DNA of 64,000 bases from Catenulispora sp. MAP5-51 (GTDB lineage Bacteria; Actinomycetota; Actinomycetes; Streptomycetales; Catenulisporaceae), in the NCBI RefSeq assembly GCF_041261205.1, contig NZ_JBGCCH010000005.1, forward strand, positions 310,001-374,000. Direction: 5' to 3'. The notes beneath the pieces are model-generated. The model searched no databases, had not been told where the DNA came from, and worked only from the letters and a program-made list of their open reading frames with translations. How positions within the stretch are numbered: the first letter of the stretch is position 1; every line of letters begins with the position of its first letter. Shown here piece after piece: positions 26,005-34,227 of the stretch. Made by a program: the position numbers and the translations under genes.

Positions 26005-26042
26005 CGCGGCGGCCGGAACCCGATGGAGCTCCGGTCGCCGCG
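26005..26042 (+). terminator. Stem-loop terminator after the beta-helix/Fn3 gene
   Basis: CGCGGCGGCCGGA pairs with TCCGGTCGCCGCG (13 bp, one G-T pair) around a 12-nt loop, 13 bp after the stop. No T-run follows, as is common in high-GC actinomycetes. Confidence 0.6.
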
Positions 26043-26083
26043 TGTTCCGGGATAACCCGGTAAGTCAGTGCAATGATCTGAGC

Positions 26084-26998
26084 ATGGAGCGGACGGCGTC
26101 GCGGCGCGTGGTCGTGATCGGCAGCATCAACGTCGACGAGGTCGTGGGAGTGGCCGAACTGCCGACGCCGGGGGAGACGGTGCACGGACGGGAGCGCGCG
26201 ACCGGCCTCGGCGGCAAGGGCGCGAACCAGGCGGTGGCGGCGGCAGTCGCCGGCGGCGAGGTGGCGCTGGTCGGAGCGGTCGGTGCGGACGAGCGGGGTG
26301 CGACGGCTCTTGAGCAGCTGAGGGGCTACGGCGTCGACACCTCGATGGTCGCCACACTCGACGGCACCCCCAGCGGACGTGCGCTGGTGATACTGAGCGA
26401 GGCCGGGGAGAACGAGATCATCGTGATCGGCGGCGCGAACCAGGCTCTTGATGACAGTGTCCTGAAGCAGGATGTACTGCGCGAGGCCGCCGTGATGGTG
26501 GTGCAGGGCGAGGTGTCGCCGACCGTGAACCGGGCGGCGCTGCGCCTGGCCGCCGAACGCGGGGTTCGCGCGGTGGTGAACCTCGCTCCGGTCCAGGACC
26601 TCGGTGCCGAGCTCGCCGGGGCGGATCCGTTGGTGGTCAACGAGATCGAGGCCGGTCAGCTCATCGGGTCCGAGCTCGGCACCGTGCCGGACGTCACCGA
26701 TGCGGCACCGCGGCTGCGGGGGCTGGCGCGGTCGGTGCTGGTGACGCTCGGCGCGTCCGGCGCCGTGCTCATCACCGGCGAGGCGGTCGACCACGTGCCC
26801 GCGCCGCGCCCCGACCGGGTCCGCGACACCACCGGGGCCGGCGATGCCCTGGTGGGTGTCCTCGCCGCCGCGCTCGCGGAGGGTTTCGAGCTGCGCGAGG
26901 CGGTGGAGCGGGCGGTTCGGGCGGCGAGTCTGTCGGTCGCCGAGGTCGGTGCCGCTGCCAGCTATGAGGCGTTTCGGGAGCGGCTCGGTCAGGAGTGA
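26084..26998 (+). CDS. rbsK: Ribokinase, PfkB family
   Basis: The ATG at 26084 gives 304 residues, the usual ribokinase length; an in-frame codon at 26042 is less likely because it would lie in the terminator. Motifs are G-S-I-N-V-D at the start, G-G-K-G-A-N-Q-A (sugar binding), V-N-E-I-E-A and D-T-T-G-A-G-D-A-L (anion hole and catalytic Asp). It phosphorylates ribose or a similar sugar with ATP. No transporter is adjacent; the ribose/xylose-type importer at 57460-60893 is far away. The last 40 bp of the gene and its stop are duplicated downstream. Confidence 0.88.
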   Translation: MERTASRRVVVIGSINVDEVVGVAELPTPGETVHGRERATGLGGKGANQAVAAAVAGGEVALVGAVGADERGATALEQLRGYGVDTSMVATLDGTPSGRALVILSEAGENEIIVIGGANQALDDSVLKQDVLREAAVMVVQGEVSPTVNRAALRLAAERGVRAVVNLAPVQDLGAELAGADPLVVNEIEAGQLIGSELGTVPDVTDAAPRLRGLARSVLVTLGASGAVLITGEAVDHVPAPRPDRVRDTTGAGDALVGVLAAALAEGFELREAVERAVRAASLSVAEVGAAASYEAFRERLGQE

Positions 26999-27056
26999 GC
27001 CCGGCGCGCTAGCTATGGGGCGTTTCGGGAGCGGCTCCGTCGGGAGTGAGCCCGGC
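26960..27056 (+). repeat. Two 46-bp copies of the ribokinase gene end
   Basis: 26960-27005 and 27011-27056 match at all but three positions. The first copy holds the last codons and the stop of the ribokinase gene. The second copy lies beyond the stop and supplies the antisense C-terminal codons of the small gene at 27009-27200. Confidence 0.85.
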
Positions 27057-27200
27057 CATCAGGTTCTCGACGTGCGTCTGCGTCCATGATGCGACCATGC
27101 GCTCCGGCGTCGCGTGATACAGCTCGGCCAACGCCTGTAAGTCCCGTGCCACCTGCGCGGGCAGCGGTACCGCCAGTGTCACCGTGTCCTTCTTAGTCAC
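27009..27200 (-). CDS. Small ribbon-helix-helix-like protein
   Basis: The 63-residue frame begins with GTG and reads like a short DNA-binding or antitoxin-type protein. A beta-strand (D-T-V-T-L-A-V-P-L-P) is followed by two helices (Q-V-A-R-D-L-Q-A-L-A-E-L-Y and T-P-E-R-M-V-A-S-W-T). This fits ribbon-helix-helix proteins such as CopG. No toxin gene is adjacent. Its last 16 or so codons lie in the duplicated ribokinase end. It is divergent from the ArsR-type gene. Confidence 0.5.
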   Translation of the reverse strand: MTKKDTVTLAVPLPAQVARDLQALAELYHATPERMVASWTQTHVENLMAGLTPDGAAPETPHS

Positions 27201-27226
27201 CCGGCCAGTGTGCCATCGCCGCCGCC

Positions 27227-27276
27227 TTGACAGGCAGCCAAACGGCTGCCTAAATTAAAGGCAGCCGAAAGGCTGC
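27227..27276 (+). promoter_or_regulatory. Promoter with two ArsR-type operators
   Basis: TTGACA (27227-27232) and TAAATT (27251-27256) are 18 bp apart. The spacer is an inverted repeat, GGCAGCC-AAAC-GGCTGCC (27233-27250), and a second copy, GGCAGCC-GAAA-GGCTGC, sits at 27260-27276. The arrangement fits autorepression by the ArsR-type protein encoded right after it. Confidence 0.7.
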
Positions 27277-27300
27277 ATATTTGGGGAGAGGGCGACGGGC

Positions 27301-28122
27301 ATGGACGAGGTGTTCAAGGCGCTGGCCGATCCGAGCCGGCGTGCGCTGCTCGATTCGCTCAACGCCCGCAACGGGCAGACGCTGCGCGAGTTGTGCGCCG
27401 GCTTGGACATGGCCAGGCAGTCCGTCAGCAAGCACCTCGCCGTGCTGGAGGAGGCCGGTCTGGTCGCCACGGTGCGGCAGGGCCGCGAGAAGCTGCACTA
27501 CCTCAACGCCGCGCCGGTGCACGAGATCGCCCACCGCTGGATCAACCAGTTCGACCGCGCCAGGGTCCAAGCCCTGGCGGACCTGAAACTCGCCTTGGAG
27601 GACACCGCGATGGACACTGCGACCGAAGCCGCGACCGAAGCCCCGACCTTCGTCTACACCACCTACATCCGCACCACCCCGGAGAAGCTGTGGCGGGCGC
27701 TGACCGAGCCGGCCTTCACCCGGCGCTACTGGGAGACCGAGTTCACCACCGACTGGGCCGCCGGCTCGCCGATGACCTGGGACAACCACGGCGTGGTGAT
27801 CGCCGACCCGGAGCAGGTCGTGCTGGAGTCCGACCCGTACAGCACCCTGTCCTACACCTGGCACTCCGTCACCCCCGAGCTCGCCAAGCGTTTCGACTGG
27901 GACGAGGAGACGCTCGCCCGGCTGTCCGCCGAGCCCCGCTCGAAGGTCACCTTCACCATCGAGGAGGAGGCCCCGCAGACCGTGAAGCTCACCGTCGTGC
28001 ACGACGGCTTCGGCGCCGGCTCGAAGTTCGCCGAGATGGTCAGCCACGGCTGGCCGAGCGTGATCGCGAGCCTGAAGACGCTGCTGGAGACCGGCGAGCC
28101 GCTGGGGACGGACGTCGCGTGA
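27301..28122 (+). CDS. ArsR-type HTH fused to SRPBCC (AHSA1-like) domain
   Basis: The 273-residue protein has two parts. Residues 1-90 form an ArsR winged helix (L-A-D-P-S-R-R-A-L-L, then Q-S-V-S-K-H-L-A-V-L-E and the wing). Residues 105-270 form an SRPBCC/AHSA1 fold (I-R-T-T-P-E-K-L-W-R-A-L-T, H-G-W-P near the end) that usually binds a hydrophobic ligand. Such fusions probably sense a small molecule directly. Palindromes overlapping its promoter suggest it regulates itself. Confidence 0.88.
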   Translation: MDEVFKALADPSRRALLDSLNARNGQTLRELCAGLDMARQSVSKHLAVLEEAGLVATVRQGREKLHYLNAAPVHEIAHRWINQFDRARVQALADLKLALEDTAMDTATEAATEAPTFVYTTYIRTTPEKLWRALTEPAFTRRYWETEFTTDWAAGSPMTWDNHGVVIADPEQVVLESDPYSTLSYTWHSVTPELAKRFDWDEETLARLSAEPRSKVTFTIEEEAPQTVKLTVVHDGFGAGSKFAEMVSHGWPSVIASLKTLLETGEPLGTDVA

Positions 28123-28162
28123 CCGGCCGGGCCGGACGGCGGCACGCCGGATCGCGACCGGG

Positions 28163-29662
28163 TCAGCGCCGCAGCACGACGTAGCCCGAAGCGTTGAACA
28201 CCTGGCGGAATCCCGCACTCTGCGCCTGTCCGATGATGGTCGCGGAGTGCGAGAGCCAGTCATCGGCGTCGGTGTCCAGCACGACCCAGTCCACCTGCGC
28301 GTGCGCGAAGACGGTGTCAGTGGCCAGATACACCTGCGCCGTGTCGGTGAGGTGCGGGGCCAGCGCGTTGCTGGCCGCGACGTGCGCCCCGGCGGGGACC
28401 AGCGCCACCGCCTGGCGCGCGGACGCCGTCCGGGGCCCGTCGTGCCAGAAGCCCGGATCGAAGACGCTGCGCAGCGGGGACAGCGGGACCAGGCCGATCG
28501 TCACCACGGTCACGACGGCCGGGACCCATCGAGCCGGGATCCATCGGGTCGGCCGCAGATCGGGCCGCCACCGCAGGGTGTCTGAACGCGCCAAGGTGTC
28601 TGAACGCGCCAGGGCATCGATCAGCGCGAAGAACACGATCGGCATCAGGATCGCCGAGTAGTGGTAGTCGGTGCCCCAGTACATGTGGTCCGCCGAGGTG
28701 AACCGCATCAACAGAGTGGGGACGCCGACCAGGATCAGAGGGCTGCGAAGCGCCAGCAGCGCCGTCGGGATCAGCAGCATGGCCAGCGTCTTCAGCTTCG
28801 TCGCCGGCCAGACCAGGTGGACCGGTATCAGCCAGGGCTGGGAGAGCGCGGAGCCCGCCGAAGCCTGGCGGCCGGTGCTTTGCAGGTACGGATACACGTG
28901 CTGCGGGTTGAAGTGCGGGATGACCACCAGCACCAGCAACGCCGTGGCGACCGGACCCGCCACGCACAGCACACCGCCGATCCGGCGATCGTGCCGCCAC
29001 AGCAGCAGTCCGAAAACGGCCAGCGTGAGCCCGGCGTCCTCCTTGACCAGCAACAGGCTCGCCGCCCACCACGCGCACGCGACCCAGCGCTGCGCCAGGT
29101 ACGCGTCCAGGGCCAGCGCGATCAGCGGGACCGCGAACGCCACCTCGTGGAAGTCGAAATTGACCAGCCCCTGCAAGCCCCAACTCATCGCGTAGGCGAC
29201 GGCGAGCCACCAGTGCGGCGCGGCACGGCGCGCGACGATGAACACCGAGCAGCCCACCAGCACGGACTGCGCGATCAGCAGCAGCTCGATGTGCGGCCAC
29301 AACCGGTACAGCGGGCCCAGGACGCCCACGATCGGCGAGAAGTGGTCGCCCAGCAACGGGAATCCGTGGCCCCAGGGCCCTGACGGCGCGCTGTCGGAGC
29401 GGATCGTCGAGGTCGGCAGATGGCCGGCGGCGTAGGAGCGCACCCCCTGGCCGAATATGCCCAAGTCGTAGGCGTAGGTGCGGAACAGGAAGTGGCGCCG
29501 GAGCGCGAAGACGGTGTAGACGACGGTCGTGGCCGCCGCGAGGACGGCCGGCGTTCGCAGTGTGGCCCGCAGCGTGGTCCGCGGCGCGGCCGACGTCGTC
29601 TCGTCGGCATCGGCCGCTCTCGCGACCCCCGTGATACTCGTGTCAGCCACAGACTCCGGCAC
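28163..29662 (-). CDS. DUF2079 family membrane protein
   Basis: The 499-residue protein has about ten hydrophobic segments. It carries the DUF2079 signature near the start: F-x-T-Y-A-Y-D-L-G-I-F-G-Q and L-L-G-D-H-F-S-P-I. These proteins resemble GT-C glycosyltransferases that use lipid-linked sugars at the membrane, but their reaction is unproven. The end is Y-V-V-L-R-R. It is convergent with the ArsR-SRPBCC gene and has no operon partner in the same direction. Confidence 0.88.
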   Translation of the reverse strand: MPESVADTSITGVARAADADETTSAAPRTTLRATLRTPAVLAAATTVVYTVFALRRHFLFRTYAYDLGIFGQGVRSYAAGHLPTSTIRSDSAPSGPWGHGFPLLGDHFSPIVGVLGPLYRLWPHIELLLIAQSVLVGCSVFIVARRAAPHWWLAVAYAMSWGLQGLVNFDFHEVAFAVPLIALALDAYLAQRWVACAWWAASLLLVKEDAGLTLAVFGLLLWRHDRRIGGVLCVAGPVATALLVLVVIPHFNPQHVYPYLQSTGRQASAGSALSQPWLIPVHLVWPATKLKTLAMLLIPTALLALRSPLILVGVPTLLMRFTSADHMYWGTDYHYSAILMPIVFFALIDALARSDTLARSDTLRWRPDLRPTRWIPARWVPAVVTVVTIGLVPLSPLRSVFDPGFWHDGPRTASARQAVALVPAGAHVAASNALAPHLTDTAQVYLATDTVFAHAQVDWVVLDTDADDWLSHSATIIGQAQSAGFRQVFNASGYVVLRR

Positions 29663-29775
29663 CCCCGATCCGCCATGCTGCCACCGGGCCGGTGACTAGG
29701 GGTGGTGGTGAGTACCCTGAAAGTGAGCTCTTATTCTGTAGAAACCCGCAAAGGTGTTTTCGCCCTCTGATACGC

Positions 29776-30843
29776 CTAGCCGACGCGGTGCAGGCTGGAG
29801 GTCCGCACCACCAACTCCGGCTGGAGCACGACGGATCGGTGCTCGTGCGAGCCCTCGCCGCCGGCGGCGGCCTCGGCCAGCAGCATCTGCGCCGCCAGCC
29901 GCCCCATCTCCGCGGCCGGCTGCCGCACCGAGGTCAGCGGCACCGCGACCGCCGAGGCGAACTCGATGTCGTCGTACCCGACGATCGCGACCTCCTCGGG
30001 CACCTTCACCCCGGCCGCGTACAGCGCTTGCTCCAGGCCCAGCGCCAGCAAGTCGTTCGCGCAGAACACCGCGGTCGGGCGGTCGGCCAGGCCCAGCAGG
30101 CGCGCCGCGGCGTCGCGGCCGGCGGCGATGGTCATGTGCGCGGTCGGGAGTTCGTGCAGGGTCTGCGGCGGCAGGCCGGCGGCGGCGATCGCGTCCAGGG
30201 CGCCGGTGCGGCGGTCGCGGATCTGCTGCAGGTGCGGCGGGCCGCTGATGTAGGCGACGCGGCGGTGGCCCTGGGCCAGCAGGTGTTCCACGGCCAGCCG
30301 GCCGCCGGCCACGTCGTCCACCGACACCGAGCACACCTCGGCGTCCTCGACCAGGCGGTCCACCACGACGTACGGGATCCCGCGGCGGCGCAGGGGTTCC
30401 AGCGAGCGTCCGGTCGGATCGGCCGGGATCACCAGGACGCCGCGCACCTGCTGCTCGGTGAACAGCCCGACGTACTCCGCCTCCTCCGACGGCGACTGCG
30501 CGCTCGTGCACACCATCACGCCCAGGCCCTGGGCGCGGGCCGCGCGCTCGGCGCCGTTCGCGACCTCCACGAAGAACGGGTTCGCCAGGTCCAGCACCAG
30601 CAGGGCGACGATCCGGCTGGTCCCGGTCCGCAGTTGGCGCGCCGATTCGCTGCGCACGTAGCCGAGGCGCTCCACCACGGCCAGGATCCGGGCCCGGGTC
30701 TCCGGTGCCACTGAGTCCGGGCGGTTGAAGCTGTTCGAGACCGTGCCGACGGACACGCCGGCCTCGCGCGCGACGTCCGAGATCCCGACTGTCTTCCTGG
30801 TCACCTGGGGGTCCGCCTGATGGTTGGGACTGAATGGTTTCAC
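29776..30843 (-). CDS. LacI-family regulator of the rhamnose genes
   Basis: The 355-residue protein has the LacI HTH I-S-D-V-A-R-E-A-G-V-S-V-G-T-V-S-N-S-F-N near residue 20 and a periplasmic-binding-protein-type sensor domain (V-G-Y-D-D-I-E-F-A near the end). It is divergent from the rhamnose isomerase gene. The palindrome ATTGAATCGATTCAAT lies between them and has the LacI half-site style, so it probably represses the rhamnose operon until rhamnose or a derivative is present (inference from position). Confidence 0.92.
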   Translation of the reverse strand: MKPFSPNHQADPQVTRKTVGISDVAREAGVSVGTVSNSFNRPDSVAPETRARILAVVERLGYVRSESARQLRTGTSRIVALLVLDLANPFFVEVANGAERAARAQGLGVMVCTSAQSPSEEAEYVGLFTEQQVRGVLVIPADPTGRSLEPLRRRGIPYVVVDRLVEDAEVCSVSVDDVAGGRLAVEHLLAQGHRRVAYISGPPHLQQIRDRRTGALDAIAAAGLPPQTLHELPTAHMTIAAGRDAAARLLGLADRPTAVFCANDLLALGLEQALYAAGVKVPEEVAIVGYDDIEFASAVAVPLTSVRQPAAEMGRLAAQMLLAEAAAGGEGSHEHRSVVLQPELVVRTSSLHRVG

Positions 30844-30975
30844 CGGTCGGGGGTCACCTTACAGCCCGGGCCTGTCACCGGGCCCACCTGGGAGTTCGTT
30901 CAAGATCGCGTCGGCGCCCCGGGATCCCCTCTTGACGGTGGCCGGGGTGCCGCCTATGGTCGGCAGCAGCGAGGT

Positions 30976-30991
30976 ATTGAATCGATTCAAT
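30976..30991. promoter_or_regulatory. Operator of the rhamnose operon
   Basis: ATTGAATCGATTCAAT is a perfect 16-bp palindrome, 21 bp before the rhamnose isomerase start. Its low GC makes it stand out. Confidence 0.8.
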
Positions 30992-31012
30992 TCCGAGGTG
31001 CGAGGGGGAGCC

Positions 31013-32179
31013 ATGCCCGACCTGCCGGCTGTGGGGGCCGCTCTGAAGGCGCAGGAGATCGAGACCCCGTCCTGGGGCTACGCGAACTCCGGCACCCGGT
31101 TCAAGGTGTTCGCGCAGGCCGGAGTGCCACGGGACCCGTTCGAGAAGCTGGCCGACGCCGCGCAGGTCCAGGCGGCCACCGGCGTCGCGCCGCTGGTGTC
31201 GCTGCACATCCCCTGGGACAAGGTCGAGGACTACGGCGCGCTGTCCGCGCACGCCGCGGGGCTGGGCGTGCGGATCGGGATGATCAACTCCAACACGTTC
31301 CAGGACGACGACTACAAGCTGGGCTCGGTGGCGCATCCGGACCCTGCGATACGCCGCAAGGCGGTGCGGCATCTGCTGGAGTGCGTCGACATCATGGACG
31401 CGACCGGGTCGGACAGCTTGAAGCTGTGGTTCGCCGACGGCACCAACTACCCGGGCCAGGACGACATCGCGGCGCGGCAGGACCGGCTGTCCGAGGCGCT
31501 GTCGCAGGTGTACGAGCGGCTCGGCGAGCACCAGCGGATGGTGCTGGAGTACAAGCTTTTCGAGCCGTCCTTCTATACGACGGACGTCCCGGACTGGGGG
31601 ACGTCGTACGCGCACTGCCTGAAGCTGGGGCCGAAGGCGAAGGTGGTCGTGGACACCGGGCACCACGCGCCGGGGACGAACATCGAGTTCATCGTCGCCT
31701 TCCTGCTGCGCGAGCGGAAGCTGGGGGCGTTCGACTTCAACTCCCGCTTCTACGCGGACGACGACCTGATGGTCGGGGCCGCCGATCCGTTCCAGCTGTT
31801 CCGGATCCTGCACGAGGTGGCGAAGAACGGCGGGTTCGACAAGGCCAACGGCGTGGCGTTCATGCTCGACCAGTGCCACAACATCGAGGCCAAGATCCCG
31901 GCGATGATCCGGTCGGTGATGAACGTGCAGGAGGCCACGGCCAAGGCGCTGTTGGTGGACCTGCCCGCGTTGCGCGCGGCGCAGGCGGCCGGGGACGTGC
32001 TCGGCGCGCACGCGGTGCTGATGGACGCCTATGACACGGACGTGCGTCCGCTGTTGGCGCAGGTCCGGCAGGAGATGGGGTTGGCGCCGGATCCGATGGC
32101 GGCCTATCGCGAGAGCGGGTACGCGGAGAAGATCGTCGCCGAGCGCGTCGGCGGGGTGCAGGCGGGATGGGGAGCTTGA
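31013..32179 (+). CDS. rhaI: L-rhamnose isomerase
   Basis: I use the ATG at 31013, which follows GGGGGAG; an upstream in-frame start would cover the operator. The 388-residue protein is the RhaI type of L-rhamnose isomerase (the Pseudomonas-stutzeri-like TIM barrel), not the E. coli RhaA form. Metal- and substrate-site segments include S-L-H-I-P-W-D, K-L-W-F-A-D-G-T-N-Y, V-D-T-G-H-H-A-P-G-T-N and D-F-N-S-R-F-Y. It converts L-rhamnose to L-rhamnulose. It is first in an operon with the aldolase/dehydrogenase and the kinase, whose start overlaps its stop (TGATG). Confidence 0.95.
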   Translation: MPDLPAVGAALKAQEIETPSWGYANSGTRFKVFAQAGVPRDPFEKLADAAQVQAATGVAPLVSLHIPWDKVEDYGALSAHAAGLGVRIGMINSNTFQDDDYKLGSVAHPDPAIRRKAVRHLLECVDIMDATGSDSLKLWFADGTNYPGQDDIAARQDRLSEALSQVYERLGEHQRMVLEYKLFEPSFYTTDVPDWGTSYAHCLKLGPKAKVVVDTGHHAPGTNIEFIVAFLLRERKLGAFDFNSRFYADDDLMVGAADPFQLFRILHEVAKNGGFDKANGVAFMLDQCHNIEAKIPAMIRSVMNVQEATAKALLVDLPALRAAQAAGDVLGAHAVLMDAYDTDVRPLLAQVRQEMGLAPDPMAAYRESGYAEKIVAERVGGVQAGWGA

Positions 32180-34227
32180 TGAACGACGGCCTTGGAAACG
32201 GTGCGGTGGATTCCCTCATTGCCCGGTCGAACCGGCTGGGTGCCGATCCGCGGAACACGAACTACGCCGGCGGCAACACGTCGGCGAAGGGGAGCGCGAC
32301 CGATCCGGTGACCGGCGGGGACGTCGAGCTGTTGTGGGTCAAGGGTTCCGGCGGCGACCTGGGGACGTTGACCGGGGCGGGGCTGGCGGTGCTGCGGCTG
32401 GACCGGCTGCGCGCGCTGGTCGATGTCTATCCCGGCGTCGAGCACGAGGACGAGATGGTCGCGGCGTTCGACTTCTGCCTGCACGGCAAGGGCGGGGCCG
32501 CGCCGTCGATCGACACCGCCATGCACGGGCTGGTCGACGCGCCGCACGTCGATCATCTGCACCCTGATTCCGGGATCGCGCTGGCGTGCGCCGCTGATGG
32601 GGAGAAGCTGACGGCCGAGTGCTTCGGCGACGATGTGGTGTGGGTTCCGTGGCGGCGTCCCGGGTTCCAGCTCGGTCTGGACATCGCGGCGATCAAGGCG
32701 GGCAATCCGCAGGCGATCGGATGCGTTCTCGGCGGGCACGGGATGACGGCGTGGGGTGCGACGTCGCAGGAGTGCGAGGCGAACTCGCTGCGGATCATCC
32801 GCACGGCCGAGACCTTCCTCGCCGAACGCGGCCGGCCCGAGCCGTTCGGCCCCGTGGTCGCCGGGTTCGAGGCGCTGCCTGAGCAGGAGCGGCGGGCTCG
32901 GGCGGCTGCGTTGGCGCCGTATGTCAGCGCTCTGGCTTCGGTCGATCGGCCGCAGGTCGGGCACTTCACCGACGCCGAGGTCGTGCTGGACTTCCTGGCG
33001 CGGGCCGAGCACCCGCGCCTGGCCGCGCTCGGCACGTCGTGTCCGGACCACTTCCTGCGGACGAAGGTGCGTCCGCTGGTGCTGGACCTGCCGCCGGATG
33101 CGCCGCTTGAGGAGGCGGTCGCGCGGCTGAAGGAGCTGCACGCCGCCTACCGTGACGACTACCGCGCCTACTACGAGCGGTATGCGACGCCTGATTCGCC
33201 GCCGATGCGCGGTGCGGATCCGGCGATCGTGCTGGTCCCGGGCGTCGGGATGTTCTCCTATGGCCGGGACAAGCAGACCGCGCGGGTCGCCGGGGAGTTC
33301 TACGTCAACGCGATCAACGTGATGCGCGGGGCCGAGGCGGTGTCGACGTATGCGCCGATCGAGGAGTCGGAGAAGTTCCGGATCGAGTACTGGGCCCTGG
33401 AGGAGGCCAAGCTGGCGCGGATGCCCAAGCCCAAGCCGCTGGCCACGCGGGTGGCGCTGGTGACCGGCGCCGGGTCGGGGATCGGCAAGGCGATCGCGCA
33501 TCGGCTGGTCGCCGAGGGGGCTTGCGTGGTGGTCGCCGATCGGGACGGCGAGAACGCCGCCGCCGTCGCCGAGGAGCTTGGCGGCCCCGACAAGGCGATC
33601 GCAGTCACCGTGGACGTGACCTCCGAGGAGCAGATCGCCTCGGCCTTCGACGCGGCGGTGCTGGCGTTCGGGGGCGTGGACCTGGTGGTGAACAACGCCG
33701 GCATCTCCATCTCCAAGCCGTTGCTGGAGACGACGAGCGCGGACTGGGACCGGCAGCACGCCATCATGGCGCGCGGGTCGTTCCTGGTCTCGCGGGAGGC
33801 GGCGCGGGTGATGGCGGCGCAGGGGCGCGGTGGGGACATCGTGTACGTCGTGTCGAAGAACGCTGTGTTCGCCGGGCCGAACAACATCGCCTATTCCGCG
33901 GCGAAGGCTGATCAGGCGCATCAGGTGCGGCTGTTGGCGGCGGAGTTGGGGGAGCACGGGATCCGGGTGAACGGGGTCAACCCCGATGGGGTGGTGCGCG
34001 GGTCGGGGATCTTCGCCGGGGGGTGGGGCGCGCAGCGTGCGGCGACGTATGGGATTCCGGAGGAGAAGCTCGGCGAGTTCTATGCGCAGCGGACCATTCT
34101 CAAGCGCGAGGTGCTGCCCGAGCATGTCGCCAACGCGGTGTTCGCGCTGGTCGGCGGCGATCTGACACACACCACCGGGCTGTTGGTGCCGGTGGACGCC
34201 GGGGTCGCGGCGGCCTTCCTGCGATGA
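32179..34227 (+). CDS. Bifunctional rhamnulose-1-phosphate aldolase / short-chain dehydrogenase
   Basis: The 682-residue protein starts at an ATG overlapping the stop of the isomerase gene, after GGGGAG. Residues 1-420 form a class II aldolase domain (A-G-G-N-T-S-A-K-G, V-D-H-L-H-P-D-S and G-H-G-M, with zinc-type histidines). The end is a short-chain dehydrogenase domain (T-G-A-G-S-G-I-G-K-A, N-N-A-G, Y-S-A-A-K-A). Such proteins (the RhaEW type) cut L-rhamnulose-1-phosphate to dihydroxyacetone phosphate and L-lactaldehyde and oxidise the latter to lactate. It is the second gene of the rhamnose operon. Confidence 0.95.
   Translation: MNDGLGNGAVDSLIARSNRLGADPRNTNYAGGNTSAKGSATDPVTGGDVELLWVKGSGGDLGTLTGAGLAVLRLDRLRALVDVYPGVEHEDEMVAAFDFCLHGKGGAAPSIDTAMHGLVDAPHVDHLHPDSGIALACAADGEKLTAECFGDDVVWVPWRRPGFQLGLDIAAIKAGNPQAIGCVLGGHGMTAWGATSQECEANSLRIIRTAETFLAERGRPEPFGPVVAGFEALPEQERRARAAALAPYVSALASVDRPQVGHFTDAEVVLDFLARAEHPRLAALGTSCPDHFLRTKVRPLVLDLPPDAPLEEAVARLKELHAAYRDDYRAYYERYATPDSPPMRGADPAIVLVPGVGMFSYGRDKQTARVAGEFYVNAINVMRGAEAVSTYAPIEESEKFRIEYWALEEAKLARMPKPKPLATRVALVTGAGSGIGKAIAHRLVAEGACVVVADRDGENAAAVAEELGGPDKAIAVTVDVTSEEQIASAFDAAVLAFGGVDLVVNNAGISISKPLLETTSADWDRQHAIMARGSFLVSREAARVMAAQGRGGDIVYVVSKNAVFAGPNNIAYSAAKADQAHQVRLLAAELGEHGIRVNGVNPDGVVRGSGIFAGGWGAQRAATYGIPEEKLGEFYAQRTILKREVLPEHVANAVFALVGGDLTHTTGLLVPVDAGVAAAFLR

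Noticed and set aside
26042-26083. Upstream start of the ribokinase gene
   Set aside because: It would begin at the end of the terminator stem and adds residues not present in ribokinases.
29663-29775. Possible gene in the gap between DUF2079 and LacI genes
   Set aside because: No start, ribosome-binding site or protein pattern; only a short A/T-richer spot near 29730.
32104-34170. Long minus-strand frame opposite the rhamnose aldolase gene
   Set aside because: It is antisense to a gene with clear enzyme motifs.
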